From assembly GCA_963736575.1 (NCBI GenBank), contig CAVTPD010000002.1, positions 124,001-188,000 of the forward strand: DNA of 64,000 nucleotides, read 5' to 3'. This DNA is from CAVTPD01 sp963736575. Lineage in GTDB: Bacteria > Bacteroidota > Bacteroidia > Cytophagales > JAAEPT01. A program made the translations under genes and the position numbers. Positions 9,606 to 18,875 of this stretch are shown one piece after another. Positions within the stretch are counted from its first letter, which is position 1. Every line of letters starts with the position of its first letter. The notes beneath the pieces were generated by a model. It ran no database searches, was not told the DNA's origin, and worked only from the letters and a program-made list of their open reading frames with translations.

Positions 9606-10838
9606 TTAAAATGTATAACCTAAACCAATACCCGGTATAAATGCATTTACACGATATGTACCCGAAAAATTAGCGGGTTCATACGAGCCAGATCTTTCAA
9701 TACCATGAATGTAAAGCATAGATAAATCAACCGTTAAACCAGAAACTGGCTGAACACCTAAACCAAACGTAAATCCCATTTTGTCTACATCTGGGGTTTC
9801 GGGATTTAAATAATTACTCTTAACGGGTGATTGATCGTAATAATATCCTAGACGTACTTTAATGGTTTCCTTCACGGCATATTCAGCACCTACTCTATAA
9901 ATGAAAGCATTGTTGTATTTTCTTGCATTTCTAGAATCTTGCAATGAAGATGTATTTTCTTTAAAATCGAAAATTAAAGAATCGTAAACACTCCAATTCA
10001 CCCAGCTAACATCTGCCGTAACCAATAACTTATCAGAAACATTATACCCTACCCCCAACGTTAAGGTAGACGGTAATGGTAAATCGGTATCAAATTTATT
10101 TGAGGCCGGAAATTGGCTTGCTAAGGCAGTTGGCACATTAGTGAAATTAGCATCACCATCTCTCATTTTCATGTTTACTTTAGAACGGTAATCTAGACCA
10201 ATATGTAGTTTTTCGGTTGGTTTGTATTGAATACCCGCATTAAAACCATAACCCACTGTACTTCCCTTTAAATTAGCCGAAGCATAAGTTCCGTCAGAAT
10301 TCTGTACAGGTATATCTTTATTCAAATCTACCTTACCATAGGCTATTACTAAACCTACACCCAAACCAATTTTATCGGTTAGTTTATAAGAAAAGGTAGG
10401 CTGGAAGAAAAAAGATTGAAGCTGAATATCCTGAATTAAGAACCTTCCTTTCCAATCATCTTCCCAAACTACTGAACTACCATAAGGATTGTATACACTT
10501 AATCCCACCGCCATTTTATCGTTCAACTTATAAGCAGCATGGAAATTAATAGGTGTACCTGTTGGATTTTCTGTCTGCGATCTGTAATCAGAATTCCCGC
10601 CGGGTTTATAATAAACATTGGTCTTTACTAAATTTATCCCCAATTGAACATTAAAAGTATCTCGCATAAATACAAGAGCACCGGGGTTAAACACAGTAGC
10701 AGAAGCGTCATAGCTAATAGCAGTTCCGGTATGTCCCATACCAATCTGCCTTTGTCCCAATAGGTTTAGCTGGTAGCCACCGGCAAACACCATTGGTGTC
10801 ACCATAAAGGCCACAAAATATGCAATTAGTTTTCTCAT
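9606..10838 (-). CDS. OmpP1/FadL/TodX family outer-membrane transporter
   Basis: Outer-membrane beta-barrel of about 410 residues in the FadL family of long-chain fatty-acid and hydrophobic-compound channels. After a signal peptide the mature N-terminus GGYQLNLLGQRQIGMGHTGTA and SATVFNPG match the FadL plug region. Alternating amphipathic strands follow, and the protein ends in GLGYTF with the aromatic C-terminus expected for barrel insertion. The ATG at 10838 (MRKLIAYF) gives the correct signal peptide; a longer frame to 10889 would add 17 unlikely residues. It is the first gene of a two-gene operon with the SGNH hydrolase. Confidence 0.9.
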   Translation of the reverse strand: MRKLIAYFVAFMVTPMVFAGGYQLNLLGQRQIGMGHTGTAISYDASATVFNPGALVFMRDTFNVQLGINLVKTNVYYKPGGNSDYRSQTENPTGTPINFHAAYKLNDKMAVGLSVYNPYGSSVVWEDDWKGRFLIQDIQLQSFFFQPTFSYKLTDKIGLGVGLVIAYGKVDLNKDIPVQNSDGTYASANLKGSTVGYGFNAGIQYKPTEKLHIGLDYRSKVNMKMRDGDANFTNVPTALASQFPASNKFDTDLPLPSTLTLGVGYNVSDKLLVTADVSWVNWSVYDSLIFDFKENTSSLQDSRNARKYNNAFIYRVGAEYAVKETIKVRLGYYYDQSPVKSNYLNPETPDVDKMGFTFGLGVQPVSGLTVDLSMLYIHGIERSGSYEPANFSGTYRVNAFIPGIGLGYTF

Positions 10839-11051
10839 AGCACTTAGTTTAAGTTTAACAGTGTATTCATATACTGAAACAACAAACACTTTGTTAACCT
10901 TCTACAATTACAAAAATCAATCCAAAAGAAACAAGAGGTTAAAAAACAAGTATATGTTAGCGTATATCATTTTATCAACCCTTTTTTCAGTGCAATAGTT
11001 CAACTAAAATACAACCACATTCAGAAGTTCATTCAACAAAAAAGACTTAAG

Positions 11052-11059
11052 TATATTTG
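11052..11059 (+). promoter_or_regulatory. Candidate -7 element upstream of ppk2
   Basis: TATATTTG matches the Bacteroidota -7 consensus TAnnTTTG exactly, about 73 bases before the PPK2 start. No good TTG lies at the expected upstream distance, so support is partial. Confidence 0.4.
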
Positions 11060-11132
11060 CCTCTAATAAAAAGGAGTATTTTTTTAGAACTTTTTATTTA
11101 CTTTAGGCCTGTTTTATCTTAGTACTTAATTA

Positions 11133-11879
11133 ATGAATTTAAGCTCATTAGAAACCAGCCAAGAATACATTAACCTACAAACTGAAATGGTTAGAATGCA
11201 GCGCTGGGTAATGGAAAATAACAAACGTATAGCCATTCTTTTTGAAGGCAGAGATACCGCTGGTAAAGGAGGGGCAATTATGCGTTTTTGTCGGTTTATA
11301 AACCCAAGAGGCTACAGAGTAGTAGCACTACCAAAACCCACCGAAATGGAAAAGGGACAATGGTATTTTCAGCGTTACATTAAAGAATTACCCAACCCTG
11401 GAGAAATTGTTTTTTTTGACCGAAGTTGGTATAACCGAGCTGTAGTAGAACCCGTAATGGGTTTTTGCGGCACCGAAGAATACAACCGCTTTATGCACCA
11501 AGTAGTAAGCATGGAAAACATCTTTGCAGAAGAAGACATTCAGATTTTTAAACTTTGGTTTTCTATAGATCTTGATGAACAAAAAAGGCGTTTAGAAGAA
11601 CGAAAAACAGATCCTTTAAAACAATGGAAATTGAGCACAGTAGATATGCAAGCTCAATTAAAATGGGATAATTACACCCATTATAAACAAGAAATGTTCG
11701 ATAAAACCGGTACCGATAAATGTCCATGGGTTATTGTGGAAGGAAACAATAGAGATATTGCTCGTTTAGAAGCTATGCGCCATATTCTAAACCAGATTGA
11801 TTACCCAGATAAAGGAATTACAGGAGAACGCCTTGAACCAAATCCAAAAATCATAAAAGTTCAAAATAAAGGCCGGTAA
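11133..11879 (+). CDS. ppk2: Polyphosphate kinase 2
   Basis: PPK2-family enzyme of 248 residues, the usual one-domain length. It transfers phosphate between polyphosphate and nucleoside di- or monophosphates. Walker A is GRDTAGKGG near residue 40. The Walker B/lid region is FFDRSWYNRA near residue 92, and FKLWFSIDLDEQ and WDNYTHYKQEMF are further family signatures. It is cytosolic. Class (GDP- or ADP-preferring, or AMP-using) cannot be decided by eye. The gene stands alone, with its own terminator overlapping the stop codon. Confidence 0.93.
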   Translation: MNLSSLETSQEYINLQTEMVRMQRWVMENNKRIAILFEGRDTAGKGGAIMRFCRFINPRGYRVVALPKPTEMEKGQWYFQRYIKELPNPGEIVFFDRSWYNRAVVEPVMGFCGTEEYNRFMHQVVSMENIFAEEDIQIFKLWFSIDLDEQKRRLEERKTDPLKQWKLSTVDMQAQLKWDNYTHYKQEMFDKTGTDKCPWVIVEGNNRDIARLEAMRHILNQIDYPDKGITGERLEPNPKIIKVQNKGR

Positions 11880-11892
11880 ACCGGCCTTTTTT
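11868..11892 (+). terminator. Terminator overlapping the ppk2 stop codon
   Basis: Stem AAAGGCCGG / CCGGCCTTT with a TAAA loop, then more T. The left arm lies inside the last codons of ppk2 and the stop codon is in the loop. Confidence 0.9.
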
Positions 11893-11896
11893 GTTG

Positions 11897-12973
11897 TTAC
11901 ATTGTTGGGTAATCTGTATAGCCCTCTTTACCTGGCGTGTAGAAAGTATCCATATCAGGATCAGCTAAGTCTGCCCCTATTCTTAAACGTTCTACCAAAT
12001 CTGGGTTAGATATAAAAGGACGGCCAAAAGCAACTAAATCACCTTTATTTGCCATTAAGTCGGCTTCCGCTTTTTCTTTTGTATTATATCCCCCGCTTAA
12101 TATATATGTTCCTTTAAAAGAATTTCTAACAGTATCTTTAATGCTTTGTGGTACTTCTGGTGTTCCCATAGAAGAATGATCTACCATGTGCACGTAAGCA
12201 ATTCCTAACTCAGACATTTTTTCTGCAATTTTCTTGTATTGCGCTTCTATACCATCAAATTCACCCATGTCATTAAAAACGCCATAAGGAGAAATTCTTA
12301 AGCCTACTTTATCTTTTCCAATAGCCTTTATAATTGCTTCCGCTATTTCAAAAAGAAACTTATTCCTATTTTCTGGAGAACCACCATACTCGTCCTCTCT
12401 TTTATTAGCTAAGGGGTTTAAGAATTGTTCAATTAAATACCCGTTCGCACCATGAATTTCCACACCATCAAATCCGGCTTCAATAGCCAGTTTAGAAGCA
12501 TTTACATATTCTTGAACAGCCTCTTCAACCTCATCTAGAGTCATTGCGCTAGGTTTGTTGTGCGGTTGTGGGCCCTTACTGTCGGTATACATTTCACCAC
12601 TTACCGTAATTGCCGAAGGGGCCATTATTTTAGCTCCTTTAGGTAAATTTTCTTCTGCCGATACTCTACCTGTATGCATTAATTGAATGAAAATAGCGCC
12701 ACCTTTTTCATGTACAGTTTTAGTTATCTTTTTCCAACCTTCTTTTTGGGCTTCATTATAAATCCCAGGTATTCTTGGATAACCTAAACCATTTGCAGAA
12801 GGAGATGTTCCTTCTGTAATAATTAAACCTGCGCCAGATCTTTGTCCGTAATAGGTTGCCATTAAATCATTAGGAGTATTATTTTCTACCGCTCTTGAAC
12901 GTGTCATTGGAGCCATTACAACTCTGTTTTTGAGCTCTAAATTGCTTAGTTTATACGATTCAAATAATTTCAT
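11897..12973 (-). CDS. Old Yellow Enzyme family alkene reductase
   Basis: FMN-dependent NAD(P)H ene-reductase of 358 residues, full family length. Typical motifs: the N-terminus LKNRVVMAPMTRSRA (FMN-binding Thr), GLIITEGT, the active-site loop IFIQLMHTGR, FDGVEIHGANGYLIEQFLNP with the His-Asn pair, NKREDEYGGS, and the C-terminal phosphate loop DLVAFGRPFISNP. It is related to NemA/OYE enzymes that reduce electrophilic alkenes, quinones or nitro compounds. A HxlR/SDR pair and an azoreductase occur elsewhere in the window, but nothing links them directly. The start codon fits the conserved N-terminus. Confidence 0.93.
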   Translation of the reverse strand: MKLFESYKLSNLELKNRVVMAPMTRSRAVENNTPNDLMATYYGQRSGAGLIITEGTSPSANGLGYPRIPGIYNEAQKEGWKKITKTVHEKGGAIFIQLMHTGRVSAEENLPKGAKIMAPSAITVSGEMYTDSKGPQPHNKPSAMTLDEVEEAVQEYVNASKLAIEAGFDGVEIHGANGYLIEQFLNPLANKREDEYGGSPENRNKFLFEIAEAIIKAIGKDKVGLRISPYGVFNDMGEFDGIEAQYKKIAEKMSELGIAYVHMVDHSSMGTPEVPQSIKDTVRNSFKGTYILSGGYNTKEKAEADLMANKGDLVAFGRPFISNPDLVERLRIGADLADPDMDTFYTPGKEGYTDYPTM

Positions 12974-13008
12974 ATTATTATCTTTTATTTAGTCTTTTGA
13001 TGTTTAAC

Positions 13009-13016
13009 CAAAAATA
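13009..13016 (-). promoter_or_regulatory. Candidate -7 element for the Old Yellow Enzyme gene
   Basis: On the minus strand the sequence reads TATTTTTG, an exact TAnnTTTG match 36 bases before the start codon. No clear TTG is visible at -33. Confidence 0.4.
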
Positions 13017-13120
13017 CGCACAAAAGTTCCGTGTTTAAACATTTATTTTCCGTGAACTTATTATGCTTTAAATGAATTAAATAGTTAATATGCCGTTATA
13101 AAGTATATTATAAACCGGTT

Positions 13121-13561
13121 ATGAAAATAAGAATCATCACAACTATACAACAAAACTATAAATACGTTTTTAACAAGTTTAACCGAGAGCTTTTTGAGTT
13201 TTTACAACCCCGTTTCCCTAAAATGAAACTCATAAGTTTTGAAGCTCCTGTAACCGGAAATAAAGTAGAAATTGATTTCATATTCCCTATTAAAGCCAAA
13301 TGGATTAGCATAATTACTAAAGATGAAATTAACGACACTGAAGCTTATTTCATTGACGAGGGAGAAACACTACCACCTGGTATCACCTATTGGAAACACC
13401 AACATATAGTTAAAAAAACAGGAGAGAATAGTTGTGAAATTATTGATGATATAGAATACAAATCTTCAAATAAGTTGATTGAGCTTTTGATGTACCCTCA
13501 ACTGTTTTCAAGTTTTTACCCTAGAAAAAAAGCATATAAAAAATTCTTTAACTCTAACTAA
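13121..13561 (+). CDS. SRPBCC-like (START-fold) protein
   Basis: Cytosolic protein of 146 residues with no signal peptide. The pattern (QQNYKYVFNKFNRELFEFLQP, a mid-region PPGITYWKHQHIVK, a charged C-terminal helix) resembles flavobacterial SRPBCC/polyketide-cyclase-like lipid- or ligand-binding proteins. There is no catalytic signature. It is the first of three closely packed genes: 6 bases before the next gene, which overlaps the third. It is probably co-transcribed with them; the shared task is unknown. Confidence 0.65.
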   Translation: MKIRIITTIQQNYKYVFNKFNRELFEFLQPRFPKMKLISFEAPVTGNKVEIDFIFPIKAKWISIITKDEINDTEAYFIDEGETLPPGITYWKHQHIVKKTGENSCEIIDDIEYKSSNKLIELLMYPQLFSSFYPRKKAYKKFFNSN

Positions 13562-13567
13562 ATTTAG

Positions 13568-14011
13568 ATGAAAGACCTCATTTCTACTGTATTTGGAGAT
13601 ATTCCTAAAGATATTTCTATGTTGGATAATTATTGGGTAAGAGGTTTCTTTATTCTACCATTGGGTGCTTTTGGTATTATGCATTTTATTGTACCCCAGC
13701 AGTTTGAATTTATGGTGCCTCATTATGCTGGCTTTCCTAATCTTTGGGTACATGTTTCTGGAGTAGCTTTAACATTAGCTTCTTTTTGTGTTTTCACTAA
13801 ATTTCACGCAAAATTAGCAAACCTATTTTTGATTCTTTTTGTATTAACATTCATTCTTACAGTAGATATTCCTAACTCACTTTTTGGCCCTCCCGAAAGA
13901 TCCTTTTATTTCACCATTAGCTGGTTAAAAGACACTAGTCTTTTAGGCGGAAGTTTATTCTATTATTATATTTCACGAATGAGAAAAAAGAAAGATGAAA
14001 AAGCACTTTGA
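13568..14011 (+). CDS. Four-helix integral membrane protein (DoxX-like)
   Basis: Inner-membrane protein of 147 residues with four hydrophobic segments at about 25-45, 60-80, 85-105 and 112-132. The general layout is that of small DoxX-like proteins. No active-site motif is visible. It sits between the SRPBCC-like and DinB-like genes and overlaps the latter by 17 bases, so translation is probably coupled. Confidence 0.6.
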   Translation: MKDLISTVFGDIPKDISMLDNYWVRGFFILPLGAFGIMHFIVPQQFEFMVPHYAGFPNLWVHVSGVALTLASFCVFTKFHAKLANLFLILFVLTFILTVDIPNSLFGPPERSFYFTISWLKDTSLLGGSLFYYYISRMRKKKDEKAL

Positions 14012-14456
14012 ATACCATCAAGTAATCCGAAAAAATTATACCGAAATTTTAAAATCCTTTTCAGAAGAACAATTACACATTATTCCCAAAGGCTACAGAA
14101 ACAACATATTTTGGAACGTAGCCCACGCCATTGCCACACAACAATCTATTTGCTATTTACTTGCTGGTGCATCGCCCATTGTACCCATTGAATTCATTAA
14201 AGACTTTAGAAAAGGTACTGCTCCTAAAGAAAACCATAAGGAACTTTATTCTTCTGGTATATTACTGGATTATATACATACCACCACTAAAAAAATACAA
14301 GAAGATTACATTAGTTTAAAAGATTTAGAGTACACATCCTACACTACCCAATTTGGGGCTACATTCGATAAGATAGAAGAAGCCATTAAATTTAATAACA
14401 TACATGAAGCTTTGCACTTTGGCTATATTTTAAGCTTAAAAAACAACATAAAATAA
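13995..14456 (+). CDS. DinB-like four-helix metal-binding protein
   Basis: Protein of 153 residues resembling the DinB/YfiT superfamily. These small helical proteins often bind a metal through three histidines and can act as thiol-dependent transferases. Histidines in NVAHAIATQQ near residue 40 and in NIHEALHFGY near residue 140 are in the expected places. The frame overlaps the upstream membrane-protein gene by 17 bases. A terminator follows. Confidence 0.75.
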   Translation: MKKHFEYHQVIRKNYTEILKSFSEEQLHIIPKGYRNNIFWNVAHAIATQQSICYLLAGASPIVPIEFIKDFRKGTAPKENHKELYSSGILLDYIHTTTKKIQEDYISLKDLEYTSYTTQFGATFDKIEEAIKFNNIHEALHFGYILSLKNNIK

Positions 14457-14485
14457 GTGTAAATACTTATAAGTTTCCTTACAAA

Positions 14486-14516
14486 AAACCAACTCTTCAA
14501 TAAAAGTTAGTTTTTT
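14486..14516 (+). terminator. Probable terminator
   Basis: Stem AAACCAACT / AGTTAGTTT with one mismatch, then a run of T, just after the DinB-like gene. Confidence 0.6.
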
Positions 14517-14529
14517 ATTGTATTTAGAC

Positions 14530-14561
14530 TTGTTTAATACATTTTTATATACGTACATTTA
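14530..14561 (+). promoter_or_regulatory. Candidate promoter of the Anbu cluster
   Basis: TTG at 14530-14532, a 21-base spacer, then TACATTTA at 14554-14561, one base short of TAnnTTTG. This predicts a short leader of about 14 bases before the ATP-grasp gene. Confidence 0.5.
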
Positions 14562-14581
14562 CTTAGATCAATTGAGGCGCT

Positions 14582-16039
14582 ATGAAAAACTCAGTATTCA
14601 ATTCTTACCAACAGCAAAGCCAATTTTTTGACGAAGTATTTGCTTCAAATGGCGAAGCCAAAGAGATGTATCAAACGATATTTTCTCAATTTAAAGACAT
14701 AGATAATTCTAAGTTTGAAAGGCTTTTTAAAGATGCCAAGAACTCTTTCTTTAATCAAGGAATCACTTTCTCTGTATATTTTGAAGACAAAGGACCCGAC
14801 GAAAGAATTTTTCCTTTCGATTTATTTCCAAGAATAATAGAAAAAAACGAATGGGAAAAACTTGAAAAAGGGGTTATACAAAGAAATGAAGCTATTAATC
14901 AGTTTCTTTACGACATATATCACGATAAAAAGATCCTTAAAGACGGTATTGTTCCGGCAGATTTAATCTTCTCTTCTAAAAATTATTTAAAAGAGATGAT
15001 GAATTTAGAACCGCCTGGTAAAATATATACCCACATAAGTGGTACCGATTTAATTAAACATACGGACGGAGAATACTACATTCTAGAAGACAATTTAAGG
15101 TGTCCTTCCGGTGTGAGTTATGTGCTTTCAAATCGGTTAGCTATGAAAAAAACCCTTTCAGGTATTTTCAACGATTTAAAGCCACGCTCCGTTTACGAAT
15201 ACCCCGAAAAACTACTTGAGGTGTTGGAGTCTGTTGCACCCGATGGTGTGGACGACCCCTGCTGTGTAGTCATTACTCCGGGTATGTTTAATTCTGCATA
15301 TTACGAACATTCTTTTCTAGCTCAAACCATGGGTGTAGAACTCGTAGAAGGCAGGGATTTATATGTAGAAAATAACTTCGTTTACATGAAAACCATGCGC
15401 GGCCCTGTTCGTGTTGATGTAATTTACCGAAGAGTTGACGATGAATTTATTGACCCATTGGTATTTAGACCAGATTCACTTTTAGGAGTACCTGGTTTAA
15501 TTAATGCATACCGTGCCGGCAATGTTACATTAGTAAATGCACCAGGAACAGGCGTTGCAGACGATAAAGCAGTTTACAGTTATGTGCCAGATATTATTCG
15601 TTATTATTTAGACGAAGAGCCCATTCTGAAAAATGTACAAACTTGGCGTTGCGAAGTACCAGAAGACTTTAAATACGTGTACGAAAACGTAGATAAATTA
15701 GTCATTAAACCCGTAGATGAATCGGGCGGGTACGGAATCTCAATTGGAACAAAACTTACTAAACAAGAGATTGAAGAAGTAAGAGCGCGGATTAAAGAGA
15801 ATCCAAGGAAATACATTGCTCAACCAATCATGAGTTTGTCGGTTCATGCCACTTATATAGAAGACGAAAAACAATTTGAACCCAGACATGTAGACTTAAG
15901 AACGTTTTGCCTAATGGGTAAAAACAAAAGTTATGTTCTAAAAGGGGGGCTAACCAGAGTAGCCTTAAAAAGAGGAAATTTAATAGTTAACTCATCGCAA
16001 GGTGGTGGGTCAAAAGATACGTGGGTTTTAGATAAGTAG
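14582..16039 (+). CDS. Circularly permuted ATP-grasp protein of the Anbu cluster
   Basis: Protein of 485 residues in the circularly permuted ATP-grasp family (DUF404/DUF407 type). Visible landmarks: IFPFDLFPRII, EDNLRCPSGVSYVL, the NAPGTGVADDKAVY segment, and VIKPVDESGGYGISIG. These proteins are predicted peptide ligases that form amide bonds using ATP; the acceptor is not established. It is the first gene of a four-gene unit with 6-, 12- and 3-base gaps to alpha-E, transglutaminase and Anbu genes, the arrangement described for Anbu-associated amidoligase clusters. It is cytosolic. Confidence 0.9.
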   Translation: MKNSVFNSYQQQSQFFDEVFASNGEAKEMYQTIFSQFKDIDNSKFERLFKDAKNSFFNQGITFSVYFEDKGPDERIFPFDLFPRIIEKNEWEKLEKGVIQRNEAINQFLYDIYHDKKILKDGIVPADLIFSSKNYLKEMMNLEPPGKIYTHISGTDLIKHTDGEYYILEDNLRCPSGVSYVLSNRLAMKKTLSGIFNDLKPRSVYEYPEKLLEVLESVAPDGVDDPCCVVITPGMFNSAYYEHSFLAQTMGVELVEGRDLYVENNFVYMKTMRGPVRVDVIYRRVDDEFIDPLVFRPDSLLGVPGLINAYRAGNVTLVNAPGTGVADDKAVYSYVPDIIRYYLDEEPILKNVQTWRCEVPEDFKYVYENVDKLVIKPVDESGGYGISIGTKLTKQEIEEVRARIKENPRKYIAQPIMSLSVHATYIEDEKQFEPRHVDLRTFCLMGKNKSYVLKGGLTRVALKRGNLIVNSSQGGGSKDTWVLDK

Positions 16040-16045
16040 AGAATT

Positions 16046-16984
16046 ATGTTAGCCAGAATAGCCAATAGTTTGTTTTGGATGGGCCGTTATATCGAAAGAT
16101 CTGAACACCTATCCAGATATATGAAAGAAATATACTTCTCTGCCTTGGATTCTCCTTTAGCAGAATCATCAGAGAAGCAGTTTGTTCTAGAGTCCATGAT
16201 TTACATGAACGGCATGTTTGAAGTTTCAGAAATTGAGGAAAAAAGCATCCTTTATGCCGCTGGGATGGACAAAGAAAATGGAAAAAGTATTGTTAGCACC
16301 ATTATATCTGCGCGTGAAAATGCCAGAGGTTCAAGAGACATATTGTCTTCGGATTTATGGCAAGCTATAAATAAATATTACCACTATGCTCAAGAATACA
16401 ATTCAGACTATTTTATTAATACCGGACTTTATGAGTTTACACAGAGTTGTATAGACCAATCTAACAACATTAAAAGTAAGCTTCAAAGTACAATTCTACA
16501 AGATGAAGTTTCTTTTATCATCCATTTAGGAATTCACATAGAGCGGGCCTTACAGATTATTAGAATCATTAACTCTAAACTGAACGACATCTATAAGCTA
16601 GAAAGTTCGGGTATTGAGGTAAATGATTTAAGTTACGAATGGTCTACCCTATTGCGTTGTGCAGAATCTTTTGATATGAACCGAAAGTTTTACAAAAGAG
16701 TACCCAACCGTAACCAAGTTTTAGAATTCTTGTTCTTGAACCCTAGATGCCCAAGATCAATTACGCATTGTTTAGGGCGAATTGAATATTACATGAATGA
16801 GTTATGTTTGGAAAAAAGTCCAGATCCTTCCTCTCCAGAATTCATGATAGGAAAATTAGCCAGCGAATACCGGTTTCTAACCATTGATGATCTTAAAGAC
16901 AATACTTACGACTGGTTAAACCGTACTCAAAATACTCTAGTAGAAATAAGCGCAAAAGTTGAAAAGACTTATTTAAACTTGTAA
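16046..16984 (+). CDS. Alpha-E domain protein (DUF403)
   Basis: All-helical protein of 312 residues. The N-terminus MLARIANSLFWMGRYIERSEHLSRYM is the hallmark of alpha-E proteins. These nearly always accompany circularly permuted ATP-grasp enzymes and are thought to act with them. The internal RENARGSRDILSS and FDMNRKFYKRVPNRNQVLEFLFLN segments also fit. It is 6 bases after the ATP-grasp gene. Confidence 0.92.
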   Translation: MLARIANSLFWMGRYIERSEHLSRYMKEIYFSALDSPLAESSEKQFVLESMIYMNGMFEVSEIEEKSILYAAGMDKENGKSIVSTIISARENARGSRDILSSDLWQAINKYYHYAQEYNSDYFINTGLYEFTQSCIDQSNNIKSKLQSTILQDEVSFIIHLGIHIERALQIIRIINSKLNDIYKLESSGIEVNDLSYEWSTLLRCAESFDMNRKFYKRVPNRNQVLEFLFLNPRCPRSITHCLGRIEYYMNELCLEKSPDPSSPEFMIGKLASEYRFLTIDDLKDNTYDWLNRTQNTLVEISAKVEKTYLNL

Positions 16985-16996
16985 AATCTAAGAAGC

Positions 16997-17842
16997 ATGA
17001 GAAAGTACCTTATACGTTATTTCTCACGAAATACTTATTACAGCGAAGTCCTAAAAGCTACCTTTCAGCTGTTAATTGCGCCTGCCGAAAATGAAAGCCA
17101 AACGGTAAAGTTTGTGGACATCAAAAATTCACTTAACGAACCTCTTTTTATTACAAAGAATGTCTTTGGGTTTGATGTTTACTCTATGGGATTAGTTAAA
17201 AGTTTTAATCAGTTTAATGTAACTCTTGAAGCCGAAGTTCTAAAAAAAGAAGTAAACCCATTCAACTTTGTTTTTTTACTACCGAACGAAGAAGCTGAAG
17301 TACTTAATAGCCCAGATTTCTATATAGATAACCACCTATATTTAAACGCTACTACTTACACTACACTGCCCCTAGATTTTAATTCCCCTTTCAGTAAATT
17401 TAATGCTACCGAACAATTATTTGATTACCTATATAAGTTAAATGAAGAAATACACAGCTTTATAGCTTATCAAAAAGGATTCACTAATACAGAAACATTA
17501 TTAGAAAATGTAGTAAAATACAAAATGGGGGTCTGTCAAGATTTTGCCCATCTATTTATAGCTATTTGTAGAAAACAAAAAATACCTGCCCGTTATGTGA
17601 GTGGTTATTTAAACCAAGGTGCTAACTTTACCGGGAACATGTTTCTGCATGCTTGGGCAGAAGCCTTTATACCGGAAGCTGGTTGGGTAGGTTATGATCC
17701 TACTAATAAACTTGTGGTTGATCATAATTATATTAAAATTGCACACGGTTTAGACTACCAAGACTGTAGCCCAATAAGAGGCGTATTAAACACCGTTGGT
17801 AATAATATCACAGAACATAGCGTAGAAGTTATTAATCAGTAA
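16997..17842 (+). CDS. Transglutaminase-like cysteine peptidase of the Anbu cluster
   Basis: Protein of 281 residues. The N-terminal half is the beta-rich bacterial transglutaminase N domain (YFSRNTYYSEVLKATFQLLIAP). The C-terminal half holds the papain-like triad: Cys in KMGVCQDFAHLF near residue 180, His in FLHAWAEAFIPEAGWVG, Asp in GYDPTN. No signal peptide, so it acts inside the cell. In this cluster it is proposed to cleave or transfer the peptide that the ATP-grasp protein adds. This is inference from family and context. Confidence 0.92.
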   Translation: MRKYLIRYFSRNTYYSEVLKATFQLLIAPAENESQTVKFVDIKNSLNEPLFITKNVFGFDVYSMGLVKSFNQFNVTLEAEVLKKEVNPFNFVFLLPNEEAEVLNSPDFYIDNHLYLNATTYTTLPLDFNSPFSKFNATEQLFDYLYKLNEEIHSFIAYQKGFTNTETLLENVVKYKMGVCQDFAHLFIAICRKQKIPARYVSGYLNQGANFTGNMFLHAWAEAFIPEAGWVGYDPTNKLVVDHNYIKIAHGLDYQDCSPIRGVLNTVGNNITEHSVEVINQ

Positions 17843-17845
17843 AAA

Positions 17846-18538
17846 ATGACATATTGTATTGGTATCAAGAATAAAGACGGGGTAATTGGTCTTTCAGATA
17901 CAAGAATTAGTAGTGGGTTAGGAGTATCTACTTCTAAAAAAATTCTTACTATAAATGAAGAACACACATCTGCATTTATAATGTCTTCCGGGTTAAGATC
18001 CATCAGAGACAAAGTAGTTCATTACTTCTTAGACGCTTATGAAGAAAACCATGGCGATAAAATGTACAAAATTGCCAACCTTTTAGGTGAACAAGTAAAA
18101 AAAGTACGAAGAGAAGATTCTGAAGAAATTGCAAGAAGCAAATATATTTTTGATGCCCATTTTATTATTGGGGGGCAATGCACTAAAGACAAAGAAGCCA
18201 CTATGTTTATGGTTTTTCCGGAAGGGAATTGGGTAGAAGTTTCTGAAGAAACACCTTTTGCCATTATTGGAAATACCGGTTTTGGCAAACCTATTTTAAG
18301 ACGTTTAATGCACGTAGACATGGAATGGGAACGCGCTATAAAAGCTGCCTTTCTTTCTTTTGATGCAACCTACAAAAACGCTAGTGACGTAGATTATCCA
18401 CTAGATTTTGTAATCTATAAAAACGGTTCTTTCGATTTAGAATTTATACGAAAATCGGAAGAAGAATTAAAAGAAGCCTCTAAACTATGGAACGAAAGCT
18501 TGGTTAAAGCAGCCGATGCCCTTCCTTCCATATTATAA
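17846..18538 (+). CDS. Anbu, proteasome beta-like (BPH) protein
   Basis: Protein of 230 residues in the Anbu (ancestral beta-subunit / bacterial proteasome homologue) family. It starts MTYCIGIKNKDGVIGLSDTRIS. Thr2 behind the initiator methionine is the expected N-terminal nucleophile; SDTR and the lysine-containing strand SKKILTI match the Ntn-hydrolase fold. GNTGFGKPILRRL is also characteristic. It starts 3 bases after the transglutaminase stop and closes the four-gene unit. The physiological substrate of Anbu is not known to me. Confidence 0.93.
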   Translation: MTYCIGIKNKDGVIGLSDTRISSGLGVSTSKKILTINEEHTSAFIMSSGLRSIRDKVVHYFLDAYEENHGDKMYKIANLLGEQVKKVRREDSEEIARSKYIFDAHFIIGGQCTKDKEATMFMVFPEGNWVEVSEETPFAIIGNTGFGKPILRRLMHVDMEWERAIKAAFLSFDATYKNASDVDYPLDFVIYKNGSFDLEFIRKSEEELKEASKLWNESLVKAADALPSIL

Positions 18539-18757
18539 GTTTTATACCTATCCATTATCTTACCAGTAAAGATTTTCAGAACAGTTTAATGCTATAACTC
18601 CTTCCTAGGGGAAGGTGGGGTTTTCGAAGAAAAAGCTCGGAAGGGGTTCTTTTAATCAAAAAAGACATTATTCTACTATTTAATGGAAACATTCCGGACA
18701 ATCATAATAAGTTTTTTTTTACAAAATAAAGCTGTTAATAACTTAAAGATTTTCTTT
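18539..18757. other. Intergenic region with a short hairpin
   Basis: No gene is seen. Around 18600-18620 a small inverted repeat (CCTTCC-TAGG-GGAAGG) sits in a G-rich patch, followed by a second GGAAGGGG. It may be a weak terminator for the Anbu operon or a decayed repeat. Confidence 0.4.
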
Positions 18758-18789
18758 TTGTTCAAATAGCATCTTTCTATTTAATTTTG
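18758..18789 (+). promoter_or_regulatory. Promoter of the FG-GAP protein gene
   Basis: TTG at 18758-18760, 21-base spacer, TAATTTTG at 18782-18789: a full match to the Bacteroidota TTG / TAnnTTTG promoter. It implies an 80-base leader before the ATG at 18876. Confidence 0.65.
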
Positions 18790-18875
18790 TGTCCGTTTTA
18801 AAGAGGAACATACTACGCTAGTATGTCATAAAAATTCTTTATAGTATCAATATTTTTATATAACACAATTTTAAA

